Translations under genes and position numbers: made by a program
Notes under the pieces: model-generated
Seen by the model: only the letters and a program-made list of their open reading frames with translations
Told to the model about the DNA's origin: nothing
Database searches by the model: none
DNA from: Sipunculus nudus
Taxonomy: Eukaryota > Annelida > Sipuncula > Golfingiida > Sipunculidae
Direction: 5' to 3'
Assembly: GCA_026874595.1 (NCBI GenBank)
Contig: CM049310.1
Location: forward strand, 34,415,558-34,479,557
DNA length: 64,000 nt
Shown: in pieces, positions 45,101-58,170 of the stretch
Layout: each line of letters opens with the position of its first letter
How positions within the stretch are numbered: position 1 is the stretch's first letter

Positions 45101-46810
45101 CGTAGCTAATCATATATAATGTCCGCAGCTAACCACCCCCGCCCTGGGATTTGAGGTGCAAAAAAAAATATTGCATAGTTTATTTCTTTTTTAAATTTCT
45201 TTTTCTATGTAAGAAAAATATTTCAGAGATCAAAATACACATTCAAAAATTTAAGTTAATTATTATTATTATTATTATTATTATGCAGGTTTCAGATGCC
45301 GGAATATTCTGCCTTAACCGACCACGAAGCCTCTCCTGTTAATCAGTAACTCTCTTTTTATGTAGTGCCCCTGAATTTATACATCGTATAAAGTTGTACT
45401 TAGATAATGTATGTAATGTACTGTATAAAGGCACCGACAGAAACAATATTTTGCTGTACAATTTACATTTTATACACGCGATTCGACTTACCCGATGGAC
45501 GTGATCGCGTACGAATATAGTATAGCGTCGTTTATCCGAACAGCTAAGTAGATCAGGTTTTTGTTCTAATAAACCATAGTTAGGATTAACGATTTTGCAT
45601 GCGATCGACTGACCTAGAAAAAGGATTGACAAGGATTATTAAGCATCCCGCCGAGTATCAGGTACGTGTTATCAAATACTGATAAACACAAATTAATTCA
45701 AACCAATAATGCTGGCAACAATATCTGTATTACGTTTCCATCAGTTTAATCACTGTAATCAGGTGCAATACATTAAGATTATTGCTAATTGCTAAAGTAT
45801 AATTTGCTAGGATAAAATAGAATCAATCGCCGCTATTGATTGACCCTAATTCATGTCATGCGTAGCCAATATCTTGAACAAACGAAAAGGAATTTGAATG
45901 AAATCAGGTGAAAGCCAAAGATCATCGAAGTGATTAATTTTCCAATATATCTGTCGAATACTGAAATTGCAATCCACATGAAAATGGTACTGGAAGTGTG
46001 AAACAGATGCATATACATATAAGTAAACTCTCATATACAACTGATATTAATTGCGAAACAACTAAAATATATCTAAATTTAAGATTGTGGTGATTGTCTA
46101 CTGTTGATATTACCCCTATTCATCTATCTGTTTGTTACACATCCAAAATATTCCGAATACTAGTATCACACACCCACTCCTACGTACAGACATAATATAT
46201 ATGCCCATGCATCACATAAACATTGCTAAATCTGCCGAGAACATCTCAAATGTCCTCTCGGTTTTCGTATTATCCAAGGACATGTTCAGTCTTGTGCCCT
46301 TTCTACTTTTAATAAATGAACCATGAAGAAGGCTTATAGAAAAAAATAGCGGCGACCAGACCATTTATTGGATAACTCGTTGTCGTTGAAGGATAGGCAA
46401 GGATACAACCAGTCCAGTGGCCCAAGCGGCTTAGCGAGTAGTCTTCGGCGCAGGGAAACAGTCTACTCGGACTGAGGAGGGCATTCGTTCATGCATCGTT
46501 CATACATGTGACAATGCTAGTATATGCAATGGGAAAGATCGGAGAAGAAAAGAAAAGAAAAAGAACAGAATAAGCAGGAAACAGTATTGAAATGTAACGT
46601 ACTTTAATAAGTGATTAAATCAAAACAAAACTGTCTACAAATATATTTCGTCATAAATATATTATACTCGTTCATAACAACAATAGGCTGAAAATAAAAA
46701 AAATAAGACATTTTCAATAGTACATACAATGTCATGCATGATTATCATTAAATATAATATTATAATGTTATCTATGTATAATTAGGATGCAAGTGCAGGA
46801 AAAACAAAGA
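45101..46810. other. Sequence between exons 1a and 1b, nothing recognised
   Basis: It contains an (ATT)n microsatellite at 45257-45285. Otherwise there is no shared repeat or coding signature. Confidence 0.35.
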
Positions 46811-49451
46811 GAAACAAGGGACCTATGGGTCACGGCGCTCAGCTGTTATATATGATAAAAAATATGATTTAGATATGATTCACGTGCTGGTTTTGTGTGG
46901 TAATAAATATAAGCTGTATTATGAGTTGTTGTTGTTTAGCTTATGTATGATTTTGATAGTATCTTTGGAGACAGGGAAGAGGATTGATTTCATTTATTTT
47001 ATTAACAAATGGAGTACTATTGTCACACAGATTTTGACTTGGCCATATAACTTATAAGCAGAACATATAATAAAAGAGTTTAACTATTAATTAAAAAAAT
47101 TACAAATATTGTCCCAAATATAATTTTTATTAAAAATAATAAGAGAATCTTATGATTTTTTAAAAATGAAATATAACTGAAATGATTATTAAAATAATAT
47201 TAAAGAATATATTCATGAATACATTTTGAAAGTATTTGCACTGGTATTCATATACTTGCATTTTTACCTGAATTCCCGTTCTTTATGCAAGAAATTTTAT
47301 AATGGAGTACATATTCATATTCGTATTTAAATACAATTGCAAATTATTCGCACCATGTCAGGTATTTATTCAGTTTTCACCAAACAATGATGTTGAGAAT
47401 CCAGAATATACAAAATTAACACATTTAAATAATGATCATAAGTACCTGGTTTTATGGTTTTTATTTATATTTAAAAAAATAAATGTAATATATTCATTTT
47501 GGACTAATTTCACATCAATGTACACACTAGACACAGTAGGAATCTAGATTAATATTATCAACTGCATCTTTGTCTATCATTAATTTCCTTCATATGATCC
47601 CCAATCATTAGTAATGAATAATATGATTTACTTTTTTATCATTAAAATTGAACTGAAAAATACCATAGGTGACTGCATGGTGTTATTTGGAATACATGAC
47701 ATTCTATCCATCGATACAAGATTCTTATATCATCAGTAACTGCAAGTTAATTTCCTGTTATTATAAACTAACAAATTCCTTTTCTATGTTTCTTTAATTT
47801 GTTATTAAAAACCAACACAAATTTATTAATTTATTGTTTATTGTTATGTTGTTGGTTAAAACTACTATATGAGTTGGGTTGGACACCTGGATCAACTGTG
47901 GCTGGCCATTATATAATAAGCTGCCTGGAGCCCCAGTTTATGCCTCGCGTCAAGCATGCATAATTTGCTGAAAGTTCAACAAGGTCAACATACAGGTGAC
48001 TCAAGAGGGGCTGGAGAGGGCCAAAGTCTGACATGGTCTCATAGAAACATTAACAAAAGCTACAATTTTTGGCCAATTTCTTTCAGCTTTCTAAACTAAA
48101 AAGCTGAAATCCTTATGTGTGCATGACATGAAAATTATATCAACAGTGCTCACAGGAAACAAACGTGCCATGGTCAAAGTTGAGCAAAATATAAGGTACT
48201 AATTTTATATTTATACTAATAACTTATAAAATCTGAAAAATTCATAACTAATTTTGGGTATTCAATTGAATCTTGATTAAATAATGTTACATCCCTGACA
48301 AAAAAATCTCTAGCTTCAGCAATCTCCTTGTTAAGGGAGTAAATTATTTCTTGATTTTTTTACAAAGTGCATTATGTTTGCGCCCATAACTTAAAACAGT
48401 TACGCAATACTGACATCATATCTGGCATGTGCATAGAGAATGTATAGAAAAATATGTATATTATATATGATTAAAGTCAGATCAGTTGTTTTGATATTAG
48501 GCAGTCTTGAAGTGTAACAATGGGTTTTCAATGGAAAAATGAAGTTTTTCATTAATATCTCGAAGGTATTAAGTCCTAGTGACCAAATTCTTGGCATGGT
48601 TAGGGATTTTGGAGACATCTAATTGTATGCCAAATTTTAGTAACTGAGAGCTGAAGCTGGGGAGCTGAGCTCTTGCAAACTGCATAACACTAGCTTGATG
48701 TAAACAATATGTTCCATGGTGTTTGAAAACTTGAATAAAATCTACAGTTTTTGATCAACTGGTTTCAAATTTTTGGTGTTTACAGACAAAATGCTAACAA
48801 AAACATGCTGTGAAAATTAAATCCACAGTACTTACAGGAAAAAAATGTGCCATGGTCAAAGTTGGGCTAAATTTAAGGTACCAGTTTTTTATTTTTGTTA
48901 ATATTTTAAAAAATCTAAAAGATTTTGATCTAATTTTGGGTATACAATTTAATTTTGATTAATTAAAGTTATATTATTGGAAAAAAAGTCCATAGCTTTA
49001 ACATGTTTTGTGTTAAGTGATCAAATATCTTTCCTGAATTTTTACAAAATGCATTATGTTTGGGCTCATAACTTTTTTAAATTATATAATACAGACATAA
49101 TTTCTGGCATGTACATAGGAACTATATAGAAGAATATTTATGGTAAATATGAGGAAAAACAGATGAGTCGTTTTGATATTAGGCAGTCCTGAAGTGTGAA
49201 AATAGGTTTTTAATAAAAAATTGAGGTTTTTCCTTAATTTCTCAAAGGAACGAAGTCGCAAAGACCCAGTTTTCGGCTTGGTAGGAGATCTTGGGGACAT
49301 CTAACATTATGCCGAATTTTGGATTCCTAGGTCTTACGGTTTCAAAACGTGCCACATCTACGGACGGACGGACGGACGGACAGACGGACGGACGACGGAC
49401 AATGGACCACGACTATAGCTCAGATGACTTATAGTCAGCTGAGCTAAAAAG
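46811..49451 (-). mobile_element. Family E element, copy 1
   Basis: In minus orientation, one end is AACAAGGGACCTATGGGTCA...CGGCGCTCAGCTG and the other is GACTATAGCTCAGATGACTT...ATAGTCAGCTGAGCTAAAAA, an imperfect hairpin. Inside, two ~640 bp units (from about 48050 and 48690) share GTGCCATGGTCAAAGTTG, TACAAA(G/A)TGCATTATGTTTG and TTAGGCAGTC(T/C)TGAAGTGT. A GGAC-type microsatellite lies at 49362-49400. The element stops about 100 bp from the exon 1b donor. Confidence 0.7.
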
Positions 49452-49553
49452 CCAAAAACGTACAGATAGCCGACAGTCCTTTATTCGAATGAACCCCGCC
49501 CCCTCCCCCGAAAAAAGACGACCATGTCGCACAACACATAGATCGTAGCTTAC

Positions 49554-49697
49554 CAGGTTCCAACTCGTCAGATATTTGAATTTTCCACCGAATTGTTCAG
49601 GCTTTGAATTGGGAATGGCTGTTGCATTGAGAACAAAACTATACACATGTATCACAGTAAACGGGATATGGGCAATAGTACCCAACCAACGCCCCAT
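49554..49697 (-). CDS. AIG1/ADTRP: AIG1/ADTRP-like alternative first exon 1b
   Basis: This exon encodes 48 residues from the ATG at 49697, beginning MGRWLGTIAHIPF and ending KYLTSWNL before a GTAAGC donor. It aligns with exon 1a and with the N-terminus of AIG1, keeps the catalytic Thr (Thr44) and ends in the same phase 0. It can therefore replace exon 1a and splice to exon 2, giving a 230-residue protein. The frame stays open upstream to a TTG at 49730, but the ATG gives the family-typical length. No second copy of the other exons lies between 49.5 and 42.4 kb, so an alternative promoter fits better than a tandem paralogue. It could also be the remnant of a partial duplication. Confidence 0.8.
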
Positions 49698-49730
49698 CGT
49701 GAGACCAACAACCGTGAGCAAAACAATCAA

Positions 49731-50493
49731 TAGTCCCCATATAGGCTAACCCAGCACCCAACAGCCCCATAACAACCCGACAAATGAAAACGTGCGGTAT
49801 CCAAAAAGTAGTACGTGTATTATGCTTCATGAAATAAAAACAATGTCGGTAAACTTGAAATATTGATTTGTAATAAACTATTTTTCAAAATCAACTTGTT
49901 TTCAATGCGTGGACATACATGAACAAGAAAGCGCAATAACAGGATTATAATATGAGCGGTCGATAGTCAACATGAAAGAGGCTCCATTGGGTGATTACAA
50001 AGACTAATAACGATGGGCGTAAACTTCCAAGCGATGTATGCATGTACATGGGTTTCAGTTGATAGGGTCGATCAGCATGCTTGTACATTAAAAAAAGCAC
50101 TCAGAAAAGCCAGATTAAATTTCAGACAAATAAGCAATATATACCAATAAACGGAAGATATCCATCCAATTAGATCACTATAGTGATATTATGATATAAA
50201 GTTAGGCTACCGCAGGCCTACCTAACTATAGAACTTTGCGTTTCACTATAGGGCTATATATGTCCACCTTAACTATTTTAAGTCTAAATATCAAGACTAA
50301 TAATCCATACGACATATAAATGTATATAATACATTGTATAATTTCTAAAGAGAATAGTCACGTGAACTGCTTAAAATTAACTTTCATAGGTGAACATGCT
50401 ATTTTCTGTATTGAACCAGTAAATATATTTCCGCCATCCGTACATATATACATACAAGATCCGGTCCCCCCCTCTCTCCACACACACACACAT

Positions 50494-50555
<62 letters not shown>

Positions 50556-53025
50556 ATAGATTAATAAACTATAGCATCCATTTCGGGTAGAACTAATTAA
50601 GGATTTTGATTAGGCCTATTATAGACTTTGTTATTTCTTATTACAAGATTATTAATTAATTGCATCTATATTTCATCCAAATTTTAATTATTTTATAGAT
50701 CGATAGATCTAACTAGTATATTCTGTATAAAATATATAAATATTTTTCATGAGAAATCTAATAGGCCTTACGTACCTGGATAAAATGTATACTTGGCATG
50801 ATGAAGCTCTATTCATCCATTTACGGTTAATTGGTAAAATATACAAAAGTTAAAATATGTGTTTTTATACTTATAGTACTCCTTCTGTACACGTATATAT
50901 GACTTTTTCTAAATATACCCGTTTCAGGATATATATAGTTTATATATATCACCAATAAGAAAGTACACTGTTAATTATAATAAATACATATATTTTGTAT
51001 ATTGTAAATAAAAATAAATATATGAAAATCCTCCTAATTATTATTTCATGAAAAGCAAAAGCGTAGGCCCTGTGTTTTTCTTCGGCTGATTATTATTATT
51101 ACTATTATTATTATAATTTAATCGATCCAATTATACACATGAAAAATGTTTTATAATCGAATTGTAAATTTTGAACCCCCTAATTTAGTTACCTAAGAAG
51201 TGTATGAAACATTAATTAGCTCTTTATAAAATAAAAGTGTACCACCACGCCGCATAACATGGATCGAATGAACTGTGACTATTTGACACAAACTGAAATG
51301 TTGTTGCCGAATGGTATAACTTTCAATAATAACGTTAATGTGGCTACGTCGGCCTGTTTAATTTAAGCCTACTTTAATTTTAGCCTACAGCCCCATTAAT
51401 TAGTTTCCCAAACAGAACAGCAATACTGTATTCACTTGATCAATTCGTTATGATAGTCTTGTAAAATAACCTCTCCCCCTCTACTCCCCCCCCCCCCCCC
51501 CCCCCCCCCCCGCCCCCGCAAATACGACGATTCATGTATTTTCTTATAAAACCCGAGTGTACCTCCTGGTCGCGGATGAATACTTTGTTATTGGGGCACC
51601 TGGGAAGCCCGCTTGGCCTCGAATTATGCCGTAGCGCGGGGTACCCATGACGTCATGGTATCGTTACATTGTGCTGAGAAAATCCCCAAACACTGGGAGA
51701 ATTCCCTTTGCGAAACCCTCTTCCAAAAGACAATACAGGGGGAAATTGGACATTGACAACCTTTCCGGACACGTCAACTGTCTGTCAGGAGTAGTTTTGA
51801 GAACCCCTATTGCCTGAACATCGGTGGAACTGCAAAATATCGATCCGAACTGGGGATGCCACGTAGAGAGCAGGCGTGAATCCCTTCTACTCCACTGTGG
51901 AAACCACGAGCAGGGTAGGCCCTCCATTTTTACCGATATTTTACTTCCTTCTTATAATTCAAAAATACGAACTTATTTGACCATATTTAGGCCAATTATA
52001 ATTTATAATATATCTGACGTATAGACGGCTTGGCCCTGTGAGGGGGATTGTTCTTTGGGATGTGGGTGAAACCCCCTGTTTGGGAATCACCTCGTGGGGA
52101 AATTGGGGTTACCCATTTGCTGAACTGCCGCCATGTGGAATATCTGTCCCGCTTGTGTTTGCTGAAACACTGTAAAGTTCCTCCATTCGGCGTTCATTGA
52201 ACCCAAGTGTGTGTTCAATTGACATGCTCGCACCATCTATAAGAAATTATGAAGATAAGATGGCCTCTGCGATATCCTAATTTTCATAATAAGCTAACAC
52301 CCCCTGGAAGCGCTTTTGGACTAGCCCAGTATCATACAAATGGTCACAGGGAAGAGGGTGGACCTCGTGATGAATCATGGTCGTAGGGGTGTCTCTGCGG
52401 AAATAGATTGTGATGGCAACGATCCAGAGCATGCATTGAGGATTTCCTCCTGTGTATATTACACTTCAGTAGATCAGTGTTTTGACAGGGATAGGGCAGA
52501 CAGCTGTGTGTCGTCATGGCTAATTACCACCTTTGATGTTTTTTTTTTCTCAGTGTCAGAACATGGTCATTCAGACCTAGGCTATATCGACTTATTCTGA
52601 TTGTTTGTAATAAGAGTAATATTAAAATCGCATGTTTATTTTTTTTACCTGGACTTGAGAAAAAAAAAGATTTATATCACTCTGCTTTTTATTTTATTCC
52701 TCATTTCTTTTCTGTTTTTAGTTTATACTGATTCCTCACCACACAAATTTATAACAACATAATTATAACAACATAATTATAATAACCACCAGTTAAAAGT
52801 GCAAAAGAAAATTCATTTATGATAAAATTTTAAAAGTATATATACTATACTCTGATTGCTAAATTCACTGTCAAAGCCCACACAATTTAATTTTGTTTTC
52901 GTATTATTTTTTAACCTTCCTTAAAAGGAATGTAAATTTTTAATTCCCCCGACAGTGTAAGTTACCCTCCCTTTGTTTTATTTTAATATATGATATATAT
53001 ATATATGTATATATTTATACATACA

Positions 53026-53065
<40 letters not shown>

Positions 53066-53850
53066 ATTCTTATCAATTTGTGTATAGATTTAAATGACAT
53101 TATAAAGATAAATGAAGATAAAAAATATTTTTTAGGAGTATGATGGTTCTAGGTATATATGATCCAATCAAAACATAAAAATGACAAAAAATGTAATTGT
53201 TGAAAGTGTATTGACATTATTAACAGGTTTTTAATTAATGTTTAGTTAAAGTAATGGTATACAAATTATTGTATTTCCTTGAGTGATCCAGAATGCATTT
53301 CCAACTGCCCGGTTGAACTGGAAGTAATCAATTTCCAACCCACAGTCTGCGCCCACTTTCCCTAATTACCAAAGTACTTTTAAATATAAGCCACTTCACC
53401 TTTTAACTTTAGCAAAAAAAAAAAAATACCCTGTTGAGTATCATATCAAGTGTTCATATAGAATCCCATAATGACCTCTTCACCAGTGAAATTAATAAAA
53501 TATTCCAACACCCCACTCCCAAAGATAGATATCTAGATATGCATACATGACACAGGGTAGCCTTATGAATTTATCCAGCAAAAAAAAAACAAATAAAAAA
53601 AAATTGCTAGTCAGCCATGGTTTCTCAGTTTTGAGTTTTGTTTTATTTGGTACACTGCTACGCAAGACATATGTGAACAATTATTTATATGGAAATGCTG
53701 CAGACATTCTTTGCATGGCTCATTACATTATCTTTACTGTTCTTCACTGTGACCATGAATCAGACTCTCACACCTGTACATATCATGATATTACACATGG
53801 AAAGGCATTACTGATAATGTGGTATACATGTGTGCCTCTTGGTTAATTAA
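49731..53850. other. Upstream of exon 1b: promoter candidate, microsatellites, GC-richer island
   Basis: Contains the presumed promoter of exon 1b. Simple repeats include (CA)n/(TA)n at 50479-50551, a C run of about 25 at 51486-51511 and (TA)n at 53033-53062. The stretch 51550-52600 is less AT-rich and has a TGACGTCA near 51649. A minus-strand frame at 51664-51927 has no recognisable family. This stretch could hold a promoter or non-coding exon, but nothing is proven. Confidence 0.35.
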
Positions 53851-55778
53851 AACAAAGGACACATTGGTCACGGCGCTCAGGTGATTGTGACAGATATAAT
53901 TTCATCTCTATTGTGGTACTACATTGAATCAATATACTTGTGAGCATCATGGCTATAATTAGTCTGAAAAGGAATATAGTGTAATATATGTGTGAAAGTT
54001 ATATGGAATAAGCTGAATGAAGGGTTAATTTGGAGTAAGATGTAGTGTATTATTGATTAATTATGGAGGGGTATAACATAGTGATTTATTTGAGTAAAAA
54101 TGAAGGCAGTGTACATCTTATAACAAGGTTTTGTGTCAAATTTGGGATTTGGCATATAACTTGCACAGGATTATTGTTAATGGTCTTGAAGATTCTTCTT
54201 CCCTGAAATATATAATCACTGCAAGTTTATCAATTGTTTTTGCACTCTGTAAGCTGTTGTGAAAAATACTGAATAGTTCTTTTCTTAAAGAGCTAAGTAT
54301 ACATCTATTGGTGTAATAGGAAATAATCTCAGATATCTTGAAAGTCATTTTGATAAATATGGAATGTGGTGTGTTACTGTAAATCTTGATACCGCAAAGA
54401 GTCAATACAAAAAGGTACCAAGGTCTCTAAACATTGAACTAATCTCAGAATTAACTGTTCTCAAGATGGAAAAAGCATGTACACTTAATAACCGAGGAAG
54501 TGTATATATATGTGTATTAATGCCTTGTCTACTGATGAGGTGATATCTTTGGACTGAAAAGTCCTACATATACATGTCTACTTGTGGAGAAGGTGAGGGG
54601 GTGGTGGGGGGGGGGGGGGGGGGGGGTTAGGGCACATGAGAATAAGTGTACACCTTTGACAGAAAGGGTGCTCTGCCAGTGTTGCATATTGCATCAATAT
54701 TTATAGTTAATTTGGTCAGGCAACATCACATTACATACACAGATGTATTTGTGTATTTATAAAATTTTTTTTTAAAATTGCAAAACAATAAATATCTGAA
54801 AATAACACTTGATTCAGAATTCACAAAAATTGTGAACATTGGATCAGCTTTACTATTAGAAAATTACAGATAACAATTACAATAAGTATCGCAACATTTT
54901 TGGTGGGTGTGTCAGCTGGGGGGGGGAGGGGAGGACACATAAAAATATTTTTACATCTGTGACAGCAGGGATGCTCCGCCAGTGTTGCTTCACTAATAAG
55001 GTTACTCAGGCAAGGCTGTAGTGACCAGAAGTGGGTGGTCTGGTTCTTCAAAATGTAAATACATTAGAGCTTTTGGAAAACTTCAATAACTAGGCTTATT
55101 TTTTAGCTTTAATTTTTAAATTACAAAGGTTAACAGATTACATCAATATGTGTGCCTAATGTAAAAAATTAAGTCAAATATACTTACAGGAAAAAAAAAG
55201 TGCCATGGTCAAAATTGATCAAAATTTTAGTTTCCAATTTTATATTTATGCTTTTTTTCTTAAAACATTTACAAGATTCTCACCTAATTTTGGGTAAAGA
55301 ATTGAATTTTGATCAATTAAAGTTATATCCCTGAAATCAAGCCCCTAGCTTTGACATATATTGTGGTAAGTGATTAAATGTCTTTCCTCATCTTTTACAA
55401 AGTGCATTATGTTTGGGTCTATAACTTTTACAAATTATGTAATACTGACCTAAATTCTGGCATATACAAAGGAACTACATAGGGGAATATTTGTAGAAAG
55501 TATGAAGAAAAACAGATGAATGGTTTTGACACTAGGCAGTCCTGAAGTGTGAAAATAAGTTTTTAATAAAAACTTGAATTTTTTTCTTAATTTCTCAAAG
55601 AAACCAAGTCATAGGCACCCAGTTTGGTGGGAGAACATAGGGACATCTAACTGTATGCCAAATTTCAGATTTGTAGGTCCAACGCTGTCGAAACGTGCCA
55701 GTCTTACAGATGGACGGTAGGACGGACAATGGACCACGACTATAGCTCAGATGACTTACTGTCAGCTGAGCTAAAAAT
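53851..55778 (-). mobile_element. Family E element, copy 2
   Basis: Both ends match copy 1: AACAAAGGACACATTGGTCA...CGGCGCTCAG and GACTATAGCTCAGATGACTT...CAGCTGAGCTAAAAA. One internal unit (from about 55060) matches the two units in copy 1. A G run of about 21 lies at 54606-54626. Length is about 1.9 kb, with no coding capacity. Confidence 0.7.
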
Positions 55779-56219
55779 CTTAGCATTACTATGTACATGC
55801 AAACATGTATTTAATTATCAATTATATAAAAATTCGCCACAGGTGAATCAGAAACTAATATGTCAAATATGTTGTCAGTATACATCATTTTTGGTGAACA
55901 GTCTAAATCATATTACCTGTAACTGATTTCATATGGCTTGTAAACATGTTTGATATCTGTCAGAAGTCAGAACAGCCATATAGTATATATTTTATTATAT
56001 CGTATTTTCCAGAATCACAAAATCAACTATTTTTGTGCTTTTCCAGTGATTTTATAAGTGAATAACACAGCAGTATGTTTCTCATGATAGAGGCAACATC
56101 AAAACACATTTTTTTTGCCATAAAATTCTTGGTGCATTCCTGTTGCAAGTTTTTATTAAAGACAGTAAAACATTGCCTTATGACCACCATGTTTGCCATC
56201 CCTCTCAAAATACCGGTCA

Positions 56220-56624
56220 TTTTTTAGCTCAGCTGACTGTAAGTCAACTGAGGTATAGGAATGGCGCTTTGTCCGTCGTCCTCCCGGCCATCTGGCCATC
56301 TGTCAGCAGGACACAAATCGTAACTGCTGGACCTAGAAACTTCTAAGTGAATATCCAGGGAGGTCAATAAAAAATCTCCTTGGAAGCCTAAAATTAGGTC
56401 ACTGCGACCTATATCCTCTGAGCTATGGGGCTTGAAAGTACCTCCCCAGAATAATCAAAAATATAATACAAAACCTCCAATATCTTGTTATTTTAACGAA
56501 TATTTAAAATATAATATACAATAAAATGACATCAATCATGTCAGTTTCTCAGCTGTAATTACATCTAGTTTCCCAAAACCTGGTGTGTTTATTGATCACA
56601 AGTGGATGCCATATAGTGATCACC

Positions 56625-56657
<33 letters not shown>

Positions 56658-58140
56658 CATCTGTCCATCCACACAAATTTGTTTCCAGATGATAACTCTA
56701 GGTTGTATTAACACATGGATTTCAAACTTGACTTACATATGGCCAACCACTTAGGCAAGAACCTATATGATTTTTGGGTCATGAGGTCAAGGTCATAGGA
56801 CTCACTTTTTTAAAAAGATTATGGCTGCATTTTAAGCCAAGCTTTTCATCCCAAACTTTCCATTTTGCACATTTAGCTGACTTGCCAGTATGGGGAGAGC
56901 ATTGCACATTTAGTTGACTTGCCAGTATGGGGAGAGCATAAATGAATTTGGGGTCAAAGGTCAAGGTCACAGGGGCCATCTGTTCACAAATTAGTTTCCA
57001 GATGATAACTCCATTTTAGTTTGACATATTGGTTTCAAACCTAACTTATATATGACTCACCATTAAAGTAAGAATCGTGTGGATTTTTGGGGTCCAACGG
57101 GTCAAAGGTCATGGTCACAGGACTCATTTCTTTAAAAAGAATGCATATGCATTTAATCCAAACTTTTCATCCCAAACCTTCCATCTTCAAGATATTGCTA
57201 ACCTGCCAATAGGGGAAGATTCTGTTCAATTTTGGGGTCATGAGGTCAAAGGTCAAGGTCACAGTACCCACTTATTAAGAAAGATTGTAGATGCATTTTA
57301 AGCCAAACTTTTCATCCAAACCCTTCCATCTTGCTCATATAGCTGAGCTGCCAATAGGAGAAGAAACTGATTGATTTGGGGTTACAAGGTCAAAGGTCAT
57401 TGTCACAGGGGCCCATCTGTCCACATATTTGTTTCTGGAAGATAACTCCAGTTTGGATTGACATATTGGTTTCAATTTTGACTTATACATGACCCACCAA
57501 TAATGTAAGAACCATTTTGATTTTGGGGTCATAAGGCCAAAGGTTAAGGTCACAGAAACCACTTCTTTAAAAAGATTGTTTACGTATTTTTAGCCCAACT
57601 TTCTGTCTCAAATATTCTATCTTCCAGATGTTGCTCACCTGCCAATAGTGGAAGTAACTGATGGATTTTGGGGTCACAAGGTTAAGGTCAACAGGGCTAT
57701 CAGTCCACATATTAGTTTTCAGATGATAACACCAGTTTAGTTTGAAATATTGGTTTCAAACTTGACTTATATAAGGCCCACCACTAAAGTAAGAACTGTT
57801 GTTTCTGGGGTCATGAGATCAAAGGTCATGGTCACAGGACCCACTACTCTAGAAAGATTGAGTGCATTTTAAGCCAAACTTTTCATCTCAATCCTTCCAT
57901 TATCAACATGTGGTGCACCTGCCAATAGGGGAAGTTTCCTTTTGATTTTAGGGTCATAAGGTCAGAGGTTAAGGTCACATGGCCCATCCATTCACAAGTT
58001 AGTTTATAGATGATAACTCCAGTTAAGGTAGACAGGTTGGCTTCAAACTGATCACAGGACCAATATTTTGGTAAACCTCATAAACATATATCCTTATAGA
58101 CAAATGCAGCTGAGCGTCGAGACCCATGGGTTCCCTAGTT
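56220..58140 (+). mobile_element. Family E element, copy 3, with AGGTCA-rich core
   Basis: It starts TTTTTAGCTCAGCTGACTGT and ends CAGCTGAGCGTCGAGACCCA, then TGGGTTCCCTAGTTT. The interior (56640-58060) is a tandem array alternating ATAACTCCAGTTTAGTTTGA, CATTTTAAGCCAAACTTTTC and CACCTGCCAATAGGGGAAG blocks. Each unit carries GGTCAAAGGTCAAGGTCACA-type half-sites, including perfect direct repeats at 57243-57255 and 57387-57399. The ends are those of copies 1 and 2 but the core is different. Confidence 0.7.
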
Positions 58141-58170
58141 TGTTTATGAAATGTATCATTTCTTATTACA

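Noticed and set aside
46420-46500. Possible tRNA-like sequence with GGCCCAAGCGGCTTAGCG
   Set aside because: No B box (GGTTCGANTCC) follows and no cloverleaf could be drawn.
51664-51927. 87-codon minus-strand frame in the GC-richer island
   Set aside because: No recognisable protein family and no exon-like boundaries; too short to support alone.
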